A stretch of DNA of 64,000 nt from contig JASWHV010000002.1 in NCBI GenBank assembly GCA_030760725.1, positions 61,249,900 through 61,313,899 on the forward strand. Direction: 5' to 3'. Position numbers and translations under genes: made by a program. Positions 44,651 to 54,518 of this stretch are shown piece by piece (within the stretch, counting starts at the first letter, position 1; each line of letters starts with the position of its first letter). The notes under the pieces were generated by a model. That model saw nothing but the letters and a program-made list of their open reading frames with translations, had not been told where the DNA came from and ran no database searches. This stretch comes from Neostapfia colusana (taxonomy: Eukaryota > Streptophyta > Magnoliopsida > Poales > Poaceae).

Positions 44651-47600
44651 ATGGTGCGTACTCATTCTCCGAGTAGGGTTGATAGTTCTCGTCAAGAAGA
44701 TGATGACTCGACTCCACCACGGGCACCGCCATCAACGGTATGGGCGGATGTCATGGCTCAGATGGTCGAGTCAAGTCAAGAGAACACAAGACTACTCCAA
44801 GCCTTGATACAACAGGGCTTACTCCAGCGTGCACAACAGGACGTTCCACTTCGGAACGCCTACTTGGATTTCTTGGCGACACAACCGCCAATCTTCACGG
44901 AAGCCCATGAACCAGTGGAAGCTGATCAGTGGCTTCGAGTTATGGAGTCGAAGTTTGGGGTGTTTGAGTGCGACGAGTATCAGAAGACATCATTTGCAGC
45001 TCAACAGCTCCATGGAGCCGCCGGAAATTGGTGGTTCGCTTATCTTGCCACCGTTCCGGAAGGTCATCAAGTGGAATGGACGGAATTTCGTGAAGCATTC
45101 CGTGCTCGTCACATTCCTATGGGTTTTATCAAGGCCCAACAGCAAGAATTCAGAAACTTGAAGCAGGGGGACATGAGTGTCCTCGATTATGTCCGAAGAT
45201 TCAACCTTCTGGCACAATATGCTCCTGCTTATGCGACGAGCGAAGCTGCAATGTGTGACTACTTTTTCTATGGCTTGAGTGCCATACTAAAAGAGAAGTT
45301 AGCTTTGTTCAATCAAGGCAGTTACACCGAGTTGATCAGTGCTGCTCTGCTGCAAGAACAAGCGACACTTGAGTGTCAAGCAGAGAAGAGGGACCGGGAG
45401 GATGTGCAAGAAGACACACCAATCGTTCCTCGTAAATACCGTGTGGTGTATCACACACCATCCGAGGAGATATGGCAAGCACCAGGGAGATCAACTCCGT
45501 ACAGATTTCCTGCTCAAGAATCTTATCTTGAAGCAGCGCCATTTCCGCAGCAACGAATGATACCTGTTGCATCATTGCTGCAGCCAAGTGCCTCAACTTC
45601 TCAACCACAAGTCAACGAAGAACCGGGGAAACCTCCGTGTTCTTATTGCCACCGTTTTGGGCATTTTAGGCAGGAATGCCGGGAGAAGTTGGTAAACACC
45701 AGACAGCCATCATCATCAGGTGGTATGCCGCCACCTGCTCCAGTCAACATAACAGCATTGCAATCCGGGAGTGTGCAACATCTTGCGATTGAGGATGTCC
45801 TGGAGGGAGCACCGGTGTTAGCGGGCATGTTTACTCTCAAGGACGTGCCCGTATTGGTACTTTTTGATTCAGGTGCAACCCACAATTTTATCAGCAAAAC
45901 ATGCGTGGATCAGCACCAAATATCCACCAATACTCCCACAACGAGTTTTCTCATACGTTCACCGGGAGGGAATATCTCTGCCAATCAGATTGTGTCCCGA
46001 GCAGCTTTGTGTTTGGGCGGAAAAATATACCCAACATCGCTGATTATGTTGGATAGGCAGAAGATAGACATTATATTGGGGATGTCTTGGTTAAATCGTC
46101 ACGGTGCCGTTCTCAATATCGGTAACCGGACTATCCAGATTGACTCGCCGATTCACGGACAGCACACGCTGTTTTTAGACAGCGAAGATCCAGATAGGGT
46201 AGAGGCCTACCACACGGAAGCGCTGAAGATTGAAGATATTCCGGTGGTACGTGATTATCCCGACGTATTTCCCGATGACTTACCGGGCATGCCGCCCGAA
46301 CGGGACGTCGAGTTCAAAATTGAACTGGCACCGGGAACGACGCCTATTTCACGAAGGCCTTACAAGATGGCACCTAACGAGCTAGCGGAGTTGAAAGAGC
46401 AACTGAATGAACTCATGAGCAAGGGTTTCATACGACCAAGTTCTTCACCTTGGGGTTGCTCAGCGCTGTTCGTTAAGAAGAAGGACGAAACACTACGGCT
46501 ATGTGTTGATTATCGTCCTCTCAATGCGGTCACGATCAAGAACAAGTATCCTTTGCCCCGCATTGACATTCTGTTTGATCAACTTGTGGGTGCAAAGGTA
46601 TTTTCGAAGATGGATCTTCGGTCGGGCTATCATCAAATCAAGATCCGACCGGAGGACATACCGAAGACAGCTTTCTCGACGAGATACGGACTCTACGAGT
46701 ACCTCGTCATGTCATTTGGGCTAACCAACGCTCCGGCACACTTTATGTATTTGATGAATTCTGTGTTCATGCCGGAACTAGACAAGTTCGTCGTGGTATT
46801 CATCGACGACATATTGGTTTACTCCAAATCTGAAGAAGAGCATGCTGAACATCTGCGCATTGTGCTACAACGGTTGCGGGAGCACCAATTATATGCCAAG
46901 TTCAGCAAGTGCGAATTTTGGATTGATCAAGTGCCTTTCCTAGGCCATATCATTTCAGCAGAGGGCATTGCCGTGGATCCCAGCAAAATTGAACAAGTGC
47001 TGAAGTGGGAATCTCCCAAATCTATCCACGAGGTCCGAAGTTTCCTAGGTTTAGCGGGTTATTATCGGAGGTTTATTCCGAGCTTCTCAAAGATTGCTAA
47101 ACCAATGACGGAGCTGCTGAAGAAGGGTACTAAATACCTGTGGAATGCAGCCTGTGAAGCCGCATTCAAAACTTTGGTGAAACATCTCACAACGGCTCCA
47201 GTTCTTGCTCAGCCGGACACGACGAAGCCATTTGATGTATACTGCGATGCATCCGGCATCGGTCTCGGCTGCGTTCTGATGCAAGAAGGGCGTGTAGTCG
47301 CCTATGGGTCTCGTCAACTGCGAAACCACGAGCAGCATTATCCAACTCACGATCTTGAGCTTGCTGCAGTGGTGTTGGCATTGAAGATGTGGAGGCATTA
47401 CCTACTGGGTAATCTTGTTCACCTCTACACCGACCATAAGAGCCTGAAGTACATCTTCACGCAGAAGGAGCTGAATATGAGACAACGGAGATGGTTGGAG
47501 CTTATAAAAGATTATGAAATTGAGATCCACTATCACCCGGGAAAAGCAAACGTGGTTGCCGACGCACTTAGTCGGAAAGCCCACGTTCACAACTTAGCGG

Positions 47601-49120
47601 TTGCTGAGTTGGAAGATGAAGAACCCAGCCTCCGTGTCATTCCGTATGGCGCGCTTTATAATCTCGCGCTCATTCCAACAATCCGTGAAGAGATTGTTGA
47701 GGTTCAAAGAAGAGACAGAGGTATGTCACACATACGGAGAAGACTCGACAACGGAGAGACGAAATGCTTCCGGAAGGATGGGAACGGTACGATATGGTTT
47801 AAAGACCGTATAGTGGTACCGCGTAATATGAAACTCCGGAAGAAGATCTTGGATGAAGCCCACCTGTCTAAGTTTTCCATTCATCCTGGAAGTAACAAGA
47901 TGTACCAAGATTTGAAACAGAAATTTTGGTGGACGAGGATGAAGAGGGAGATTGCTAAATACGTATCCGAGTGTGATACGTGTAGACGGGTCAAGGCTGA
48001 TCATATGCGGAAAGCCGGACCGCTACAACCTTTGAAGATACCGGCATGGAAATGGGAGGATGTGAGTATGGACTTCATCGTCGGATTACCGCTCACATCC
48101 AAGAAGCATGACTCGATATGGGTGATCGTCGACCGGTTGACAAAGTCGGCTCATTTCATACCGGTGAACACTCATTATCGAGCAAGGCAATATGCGGAGT
48201 TATTCATCTCCAGAATTATATGTTCACATGGTGTCCCGAAGACCATCATCTCAGATCGAGGTGCGTTGTTCGTTGCTCGGTTTTGGGAGCAGCTGCATGC
48301 CTCGTTGGGCACCAAGCTAATTAGAAGCTCCGCATATCACCCTCAAACCGATGGACAAACTGAGAGGGTGAATCAAGTGCTCGAGGACATGTTGAGAGCA
48401 TGTGCCATCCACCACGGTAGGAATTGGGACGATCACCTACCGCTGGCGGAGTTTTCATACAACAACGGTTATCAAGCGAGTATTAGAATGGCACCGTATG
48501 AAGCTCTCTATGGCCGGAAGTGTCGCACACCACTGAATTGGTGCGAGTCCGGCGAAAGAGTTCTGTTTGGGATTGATCTTGTCAACGAAGCCGAAGACCG
48601 AGTTCGGTTGATACAAGAGAACTTAAAGGCTGCCCAATCCCGACAGAAGAGCTACGCCGATCAAAGGCGTAGGCCGTTACATTTTGACGTCGGAGAGCAC
48701 GTATATCTTCGTGTATCTCCGATGAAGGGAATTCACCGGTTCGGTGTAAAGGGGAAACTCGCTCCCCGTTTTATTGGTCCTTTTGCTATCACGGAGAAGT
48801 GCGGACCCGTAGCCTACCGGCTGGAGTTACCAGCAAGTCTAGCGGGTATTCATGATGTATTTCATGTATCACAGCTGCGGAAGTGCCTCAAATTCACCGC
48901 TGCTGTTCGCACTGAGGACATCGATGAATTGAAACCGGACTTGACCTACACCGAGCGACCGGTCCAGATTTTGGATGAAAAGACCCGGGTAACCCGGAAC
49001 CGGACGATCCGATTTTTCAAGGTACTGTGGAGTAATCACATCGCGGAAGAGGCGACGTGGGAAAGTGAAGATTATCTCCGCACCAACTACCCGGAACTTT
49101 TATCTTTGTACAGTTTGTAA
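44651..49120 (+). CDS. Element F gag-pol polyprotein (intact, 1,489 aa)
   Basis: A single frame, with start chosen at MVRTHSPSRVDSS because a splice-acceptor-like GCAG precedes it and the residues align with MTRTR of C. The frame is open 40 codons further upstream. Gag core (VEADQWLRVMESKF, LHGAAGNWWFAYL); knuckle CSYCHRFGHFRQEC near 330; protease FDSGATHNFIS near 405; RT with FIDD near 718; RNase H (CDASGIGLG) near 862; integrase HHCC near 1070-1115; catalytic D (MDFIVG), D (ISDRG), E (QTERVN) near 1140, 1203 and 1235; chromodomain (RVTRNRTIRFFKVLWSNH) to residue about 1485. No stop or missing catalytic residue is seen. It encodes capsid and the replication and integration enzymes of F and probably acts in nucleus and cytoplasmic particles as in other Ty3/gypsy elements. 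Confidence 0.96.
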   Translation: MVRTHSPSRVDSSRQEDDDSTPPRAPPSTVWADVMAQMVESSQENTRLLQALIQQGLLQRAQQDVPLRNAYLDFLATQPPIFTEAHEPVEADQWLRVMESKFGVFECDEYQKTSFAAQQLHGAAGNWWFAYLATVPEGHQVEWTEFREAFRARHIPMGFIKAQQQEFRNLKQGDMSVLDYVRRFNLLAQYAPAYATSEAAMCDYFFYGLSAILKEKLALFNQGSYTELISAALLQEQATLECQAEKRDREDVQEDTPIVPRKYRVVYHTPSEEIWQAPGRSTPYRFPAQESYLEAAPFPQQRMIPVASLLQPSASTSQPQVNEEPGKPPCSYCHRFGHFRQECREKLVNTRQPSSSGGMPPPAPVNITALQSGSVQHLAIEDVLEGAPVLAGMFTLKDVPVLVLFDSGATHNFISKTCVDQHQISTNTPTTSFLIRSPGGNISANQIVSRAALCLGGKIYPTSLIMLDRQKIDIILGMSWLNRHGAVLNIGNRTIQIDSPIHGQHTLFLDSEDPDRVEAYHTEALKIEDIPVVRDYPDVFPDDLPGMPPERDVEFKIELAPGTTPISRRPYKMAPNELAELKEQLNELMSKGFIRPSSSPWGCSALFVKKKDETLRLCVDYRPLNAVTIKNKYPLPRIDILFDQLVGAKVFSKMDLRSGYHQIKIRPEDIPKTAFSTRYGLYEYLVMSFGLTNAPAHFMYLMNSVFMPELDKFVVVFIDDILVYSKSEEEHAEHLRIVLQRLREHQLYAKFSKCEFWIDQVPFLGHIISAEGIAVDPSKIEQVLKWESPKSIHEVRSFLGLAGYYRRFIPSFSKIAKPMTELLKKGTKYLWNAACEAAFKTLVKHLTTAPVLAQPDTTKPFDVYCDASGIGLGCVLMQEGRVVAYGSRQLRNHEQHYPTHDLELAAVVLALKMWRHYLLGNLVHLYTDHKSLKYIFTQKELNMRQRRWLELIKDYEIEIHYHPGKANVVADALSRKAHVHNLAVAELEDEEPSLRVIPYGALYNLALIPTIREEIVEVQRRDRGMSHIRRRLDNGETKCFRKDGNGTIWFKDRIVVPRNMKLRKKILDEAHLSKFSIHPGSNKMYQDLKQKFWWTRMKREIAKYVSECDTCRRVKADHMRKAGPLQPLKIPAWKWEDVSMDFIVGLPLTSKKHDSIWVIVDRLTKSAHFIPVNTHYRARQYAELFISRIICSHGVPKTIISDRGALFVARFWEQLHASLGTKLIRSSAYHPQTDGQTERVNQVLEDMLRACAIHHGRNWDDHLPLAEFSYNNGYQASIRMAPYEALYGRKCRTPLNWCESGERVLFGIDLVNEAEDRVRLIQENLKAAQSRQKSYADQRRRPLHFDVGEHVYLRVSPMKGIHRFGVKGKLAPRFIGPFAITEKCGPVAYRLELPASLAGIHDVFHVSQLRKCLKFTAAVRTEDIDELKPDLTYTERPVQILDEKTRVTRNRTIRFFKVLWSNHIAEEATWESEDYLRTNYPELLSLYSL

Positions 49121-49149
49121 TTACCTCTCCCGTCGCGTTCCTCTTTTGT

Positions 49150-49184
49150 AATCTCGGGACGAGATTCTTTTAAGGGGGGAGGAA
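49150..49184 (+). promoter_or_regulatory. Stem-loop and polypurine tract of F
   Basis: AATCTCG-GGA-CGAGATT (49150-49166) is followed by CTTTTAAGGGGGGAGGAA and the 3' LTR at 49185. Confidence 0.92.
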
Positions 49185-52100
49185 TGTAAAAGTCCCAAAA
49201 ATGTGTATGAATAAAAACTATGGTTTGAGTTCATATGTGTGGCAATGATAGGAAAAAAAAAGGGACTTGCTAAAACTTTTCTTCATGCAAAGTAATACAT
49301 GGATGAACATCCAACATGAGGTTCACCTTTTTACTTAAAAGGGTTGGACCAATAAGGAGTTAAATACCTCTTTGCATGGGAGTTTAAAATTCAGATTTGA
49401 AAATTCAAAGTTCACACATATGGTGACCTAAAAACTTTGAATTAACATGCAGCCATATAGTTAAGTTTTTAGGGAAAAGGTTATCACCAACTTTTCAATT
49501 GTAGGGTGGGCTCAAAAAGGAGTTAAAGAGGATAATTTGCAAACTTAAACCAAATTCAAGATTTAGTCTTGCAAATTCAAACTGAATTTGAAGAATTCAA
49601 ATTCTAGCCCACCTTTTTAAAATTTAGCATTTTGGGGAGTGAAAAGATCAGCTTAAACAGATATTTGGGAGGTACATGTGGAGTGGGACCCACATGTCAT
49701 TGAGCTAAAAGAGGAAACTTAATCACTAAGTTTTGCTCTCGGTGGGAACTTTTCCCGAGCAGCTTGCGAGCGCCACCGAGCAGCTTGCCGGTGACAGCTC
49801 CTGCTGCCGGCCTCCACGCGTTGGCGCCCCAGGGCGGGTTCTCACCGCTTCAGCAACGTTATCTCCCCCTACTCGGACCAAGCCAACAGCAGTTGCTCCT
49901 CTCCTCACGATCAGCAGGGCGCTGTTTTTTCTTCACCGGCGCTGCTCCATTGCCCCTGTCTCCCGGCCAGTCCAGCGCCTCTCCGGCAGGCTCAAGAAGT
50001 CACAGAGGTGCGCCAGGAGGTACTGATCATCATCCCGTCGTCCTCTTGCCCTCCCCCGACGCCGGCTCGCCGGAATTCCAGTTTTGGCACCGGTGCACGT
50101 GTAGAACAGCATGTGTGTAATTCGGGAAATTCTCCCAAACCGATTGATCACACCTCCCACAATTCAAACCACAGCAACTAGATGCCCTAGCGCCCTCCCA
50201 CGCCGAAAACCAAAGGAAACCGACCCTCCTGTGCCCCGGGCGACGAGAAATCGTCGCCGGCGGCCAAAACTGCCATGGTCCACGGTGAGGACTAGGTTGC
50301 AGCCACTTTCTGCATGATCTGATCCACGTTCCGTGTTCCTAGAACCATAGGGATGCTGTAGGACATCATAGCTCGCCGGGAGATGCCTTGGACACGCGGG
50401 AACGCGTCCATGTCGAGCTCCCGAGCCGCCCCACCGGTGCCGACCCACCTGCAGCCATTTTCATGCGGGAAAACCTTGCCCGGCAGCTGCGCCACGTTCC
50501 CAGGAGCATGTAGGGCGAAACCGGAGCTCATTTGGTGGAGAAATGAGGGAGAACGAGCCATGCCAAGTTTCTGCTGGTGTGCACCGCGGGCTCTGGCGGG
50601 AGGTTGAAGAAGCATCTGACCCGTGGGCCTCACGCGCGACTGTGCTGTTTAAAATCAAACAGAGAGTTGTGCAAACTTGTAAAATGCATAACTTGGTGTA
50701 GGAAGCTCCAAAAATAGTGAGATAAATTTTGTTGGATTCCTTAAAGGGAGTACTATCCAGAGGTACAACCCAATTTGTATGAAACGAATTATTTAATTCT
50801 GGAAAATTCTTGGAAGGTTTTCTGAAAAAGAATTATAGAGGGAGTTTGGTTTATCCAAAAATACCCAAATTTTGCCAGAATATTCTTTAGCATATTGTTG
50901 ACCTCATAGCAAATTTTCAGCTCATTTGAAGATCATTTGAGTAGGGATTTGCTAAAAACAATCTGCTGTGTTCATAAGAGTCCAGAAACATTTTCAGAAA
51001 ATGTTTCCCACTTCAAAAATCTGTTCTGAGCAATCCATAGCTCCAAAAATCATAGGAAAATTTAGGCAAGCTCTATGGGACATACTTGGAATTGTAGTTC
51101 ACTTAGTTGGGCATGAAAATGCACATTACTACAGAATTAATTCTATTGAGTACAAATGCTTAAAGAATTGTTCTGGGAGAACTACCCAAGTAAAAGGGCT
51201 GAATTTTGGACCAGATGACTCTCATGTGATCAAAAACTCACATGTAAATTATCAGCCCAATATAAGTCCTGGAACTCCCTGTTCTTATTCTCCATACTTA
51301 TGTATAAGGGAAAAATACATAAGGGGTATGGTGAGAATTATGGAGGACACAAGTTGACTCCACATTAGCTGCAAGTTGGCAAGCTAAATCCTTAGGTAGT
51401 ATAGAACCTGCTGTAAAAGTTTTGAGGCCATTGGAGTTCTTGTTCTTCAGTTGCACTCAAATCCTTTCAGTTTGTCTATTATGTTCATTAGAGAAAAGGG
51501 TTAGTGTATAGCTAAGGGCCTTAAGGTCAAATTAGTTTAATTCTGTTCTTTGCACGACAGAGGCAAACCAAGCCATGCTTGGCTTTTCCACACAACCTCT
51601 GTTCTTAAGAAAGTAATTCTATAACTTCTTTCCATTACATTCCATGAAACATATGCATATGCATTTCAATAGGAACCACAACGAAGGGGACTCAAAGGAG
51701 TGATTCATCAAAGTGGATCAAGCTCCGGAGAGTCAAGGGTGGATCTGCAAGGACACTAACTGTTATATACAACTACCCTGCAAAACAGGCAAGCTCCGGT
51801 TTGCATTTAACAGCTGTTAAGTTTTTATTTTGTATTCACCTTTGGTTAAGATTTGAACTGTGCATTAGGTCTAGTGTTTGATACTCCTCTTGCATAGCCA
51901 AATGACCCATGGAGTATTGGGTAGGTGTCTTTCACCGTGTAGAACTGCCATGCTTAAGTACAGTTCGGTAGAAGTCGAGTGGTGAGATGCTACTCGCAGA
52001 TTTAGGGACAACAGGGGCATACGGGATTGGTTCGTAATTGAATTAGCAAGTTAAAGTTGAGACCGGAAGGTTGTAGGAGCAGCAGGACATAGGGGCCTGG

Positions 52101-53204
52101 GTGCTGTAGACCTGTCCGTGTCGGTCAAGGACCGATCCGTATGCGGCCCTGTTGAACAAGTTTGAGTTGTGTACCGGACTCATGCTGGCTATATGGGACC
52201 CAGTAAACCGATGTACCTCGGGAAGCTGTCGTTGGGACTTTTCGGGTCGCCTCAGGCGGACGGCCGGTGTGCAGTATGTGGGGAATATTCTCATGACATC
52301 TCACGTCGGAAGGTGCACCATGAGAGTAGCTACTGTGCGGGGCGACTTGATCGATTCAGCGGGGGTGAAACGGGGGAAAGGCTGCCACGTACGACGTCAG
52401 TGATGGTTGTTGTAGGCAACGTCGAGTACGGGCGTACGTGTCGTGTAGTCCGGGTGTTATTGATTCGAATCACCGTCGCTCGCGGAATGGACCGAGCATA
52501 CTTGTTCTCACAGTCGTGACGTAGTAAGAACTCGCATGAGAAAGGAACTAATCATATTGATGTGAAGTATTATACTAGTGTTGTATTGGATCTCGATGAA
52601 TAGGCTAGTGCAAACTCGATTCTTTTATGCCATGAGCAATTTACATCGGGGGAAAGCGTTTCTTGTTTGATTGCGGACTCCCGATGTAGCGTGCCCAGGG
52701 TTACTTAAAATGCTGCAATTAATACCTGAAAGTAAGGATTCACTTTTAGGCGAGTTAATTATGCTTATGCCATCCTATGTTAGGTTCATAACCTCACTTA
52801 GAGTTTCATGTTTAGGGAGACGGTTAAGTCTTGCTGAGCGTTATGCTCACGGATGCTATCCGAGTTGTTTTGCAGGTAATTGACTCGCTGATTATGAGAA
52901 GGGGTGCCGATGAGACTCGGGAACCTCCGAGTGCTTACTCTAAGAGCATCCTCGCCGCTGCAGATTGTCTTCGTGTTGCTAGTAAGAAACGTCCGCGGGC
53001 TGGACCGTTTCTTTGTTGCTAGTTTAGATATGAGTCGTGAGAGTGATAGTCTTCCGCTGTAGTTTACTCTGATATACTTATTTGTAAAACATTCTTGTAC
53101 GCTTCCGCAAACTATTTATGTAATATGATGTATGTTCATCGACCCGTGTGCTGTTGGGTGCCGCATAACACGGCACCACCCGACGAGGTCCTGTGTCCCT
53201 TACA
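49185..53204 (+). repeat. Element F 3' LTR (4,020 bp)
   Basis: Same length and ends as the 5' LTR, with three substitutions between them. Confidence 0.95.
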
Positions 53205-53515
53205 TCACACCAATTTAGTGGTGTGCGGCATTTCCTCCCATATAGCGCCTTGTAAGGCGCCATCTTGATGCTGGCTTGGTACCCATTGTTGTACGAGAAC
53301 TCGGCTAACGGCAAGTGATCATCCCAACTCTTGCCGTGGTTGATAGTGCAAGCTCGTAGCATGTCCTCTAGAATCTGATTTACCCGCTCGGTTTGCCCAT
53401 CCGTCTGCGGGTGGTATGCTGAACTACGGATCAGCTTCGTCCCCAATGCAGCGTGTAGCTGCTCCCAGAAACGGGAAACAAATAAAGTGCCCCGGTCCGA
53501 TATAATGGTACGAGC
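53205..53515 (-). pseudogene. Element H integrase, upstream part
   Basis: After the TCACA duplication the H integrase continues on the minus strand: from RTIISDRGTLFVSRFWEQL (about 53450-53515) through YHPQTDGQTERVN to PLNWC. It has MAPYKALYG where C and F have MAPYEALYG. The sequence ends at about 53515, where a Tat-like element begins, so the N-terminal integrase, RNase H, RT, protease, gag and 5' LTR of H are lost. Confidence 0.9.
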
Positions 53516-54294
53516 TAGAGGTATGGGCCGTCCTATTCCCTAATACTGAGCTGTAGCGCTGGAGAGGCAGAGTGTGTAGGCTTGGGGTACAGGACTAGGC
53601 AAAGCAGGCTACACACTCTGGACCACCCGCTGGCGTAAGCCTTTCAGGGGAGGGAACATTCGGCACCATAGGGCCCCCGAGCCATGAGACAACCACAGGA
53701 CCCTGGTACGCCACAGGTTCTTCAAGCAGTCCCGCCTGCAGAAGGATAGCACAACTCCTTCTATGGTTGAACACAGGAAAAAGTAGTTGGCCACACGACC
53801 GGAGGAGTATAGAAAGAAATCATGAAAAGAGAGGAGGCAGTGTCCGAGGTCCGGTTACTTTTCTTGTTCGTAGGTGTGTCCTTTCCGGCCCCCAAGTACT
53901 TAGTTGTAGCGCGGGGGAGGCAGTGCGGCAGGATCAGGGTACGGAACTAGGCTAAGCATGCTGCGCGTCCTGGACCTCCCGCGGGTGTTAACCTTTCAGC
54001 GAGGAGACCTTCCAGTGCCACGGGACCTATGACAAGTGTGTGGGACAGGCTCCAGACATGCCATTTACAGTTGATATGCATGAAAGAAGCACAAACTGTA
54101 AAGAGAGAGTACGCAGGGTAGGGCAATAATTTCTCATTTCAGGCTTCTTTCATAGGAGGAACCAGGCCGTACAAGAAGACAGCAACTCGCCCCGGATGAC
54201 AAGAGTAACAGGACTCCTCCGGAGCATAGCTGTTCTAAGCGCTGTTCCTAGACACTATGACATCCTACATAGAAAATTGAACCCTACTCCCGCG
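53516..54294 (-). repeat. 3' non-coding region of a Tat/RIRE2-like element with diverged repeats
   Basis: No ORF. Two diverged copies of an about 150-200 bp unit start near 53530 and 53880. They share TGTAGCGC(T/G)GG(A/G)GAGGCAG, GGTAC(A/G)GGACTAGGC(A/T)AAGCA and AACCTTTCAG-type blocks, giving a period of about 350 bp. It lies downstream of the pol stop at 54295, where Tat-lineage elements usually carry long repetitive spacers. Confidence 0.6.
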
Positions 54295-54518
54295 CTAAGG
54301 ATAGAACTTACAAAGGTGTTATATGTTCCATGGATTGGGTAGAGGTACCCCATCCTCCGTGGCTAGGCGGACGCACCCAGGGCGGCATACTTGTATTACT
54401 CGGAAGGGACCCTCCCAGCTGAGGGAGAGTTTGTTCCCGCCTTCTTGAGAAAGTATTCACCGAAGCACCAGGTCGCCCACCTTTAGCTGTCTACTCTGCA
54501 CAAACCGCTGCTGATAAC
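54295..54518 (-). pseudogene. Tat/RIRE2-like pol C-terminus
   Basis: On the minus strand the frame reads VGDLVLR, a stop (TGA), ILSQEGGNKLSLSWEGPF, then CRPGCVRLATEDG and PNPWNI, a stop (TAA), ending CKFYP and TAG (54295-54297). This is the typical end of the integrase of Tat-type Ty3/gypsy elements (RIRE2/Grande-like), which lack a chromodomain. Two in-frame stops make it inactive. The upstream part is cut by the LTR of element E at 54519. Confidence 0.7.

Larger units (their letters stand above)
39082..53204 (+). mobile_element. Element F: complete, very young 14.1 kb Tekay-type chromovirus
   Basis: Plus-strand element with 4,020-bp LTRs at both ends (39082-43101 and 49185-53204), primer site, about 1.5 kb leader, intact gag-pol, stem-loop, polypurine tract and a 5-bp duplication TCACA. 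The LTRs differ at only three sites that I can find: C39768/A49871, C40527/T50630 and A40813/T50916. This gives about 0.075% divergence, or tens of thousands of years at 1.3e-8 per site per year. No ORF0 lies between leader and gag, unlike C. All parts needed for autonomy are visible. Confidence 0.96.
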
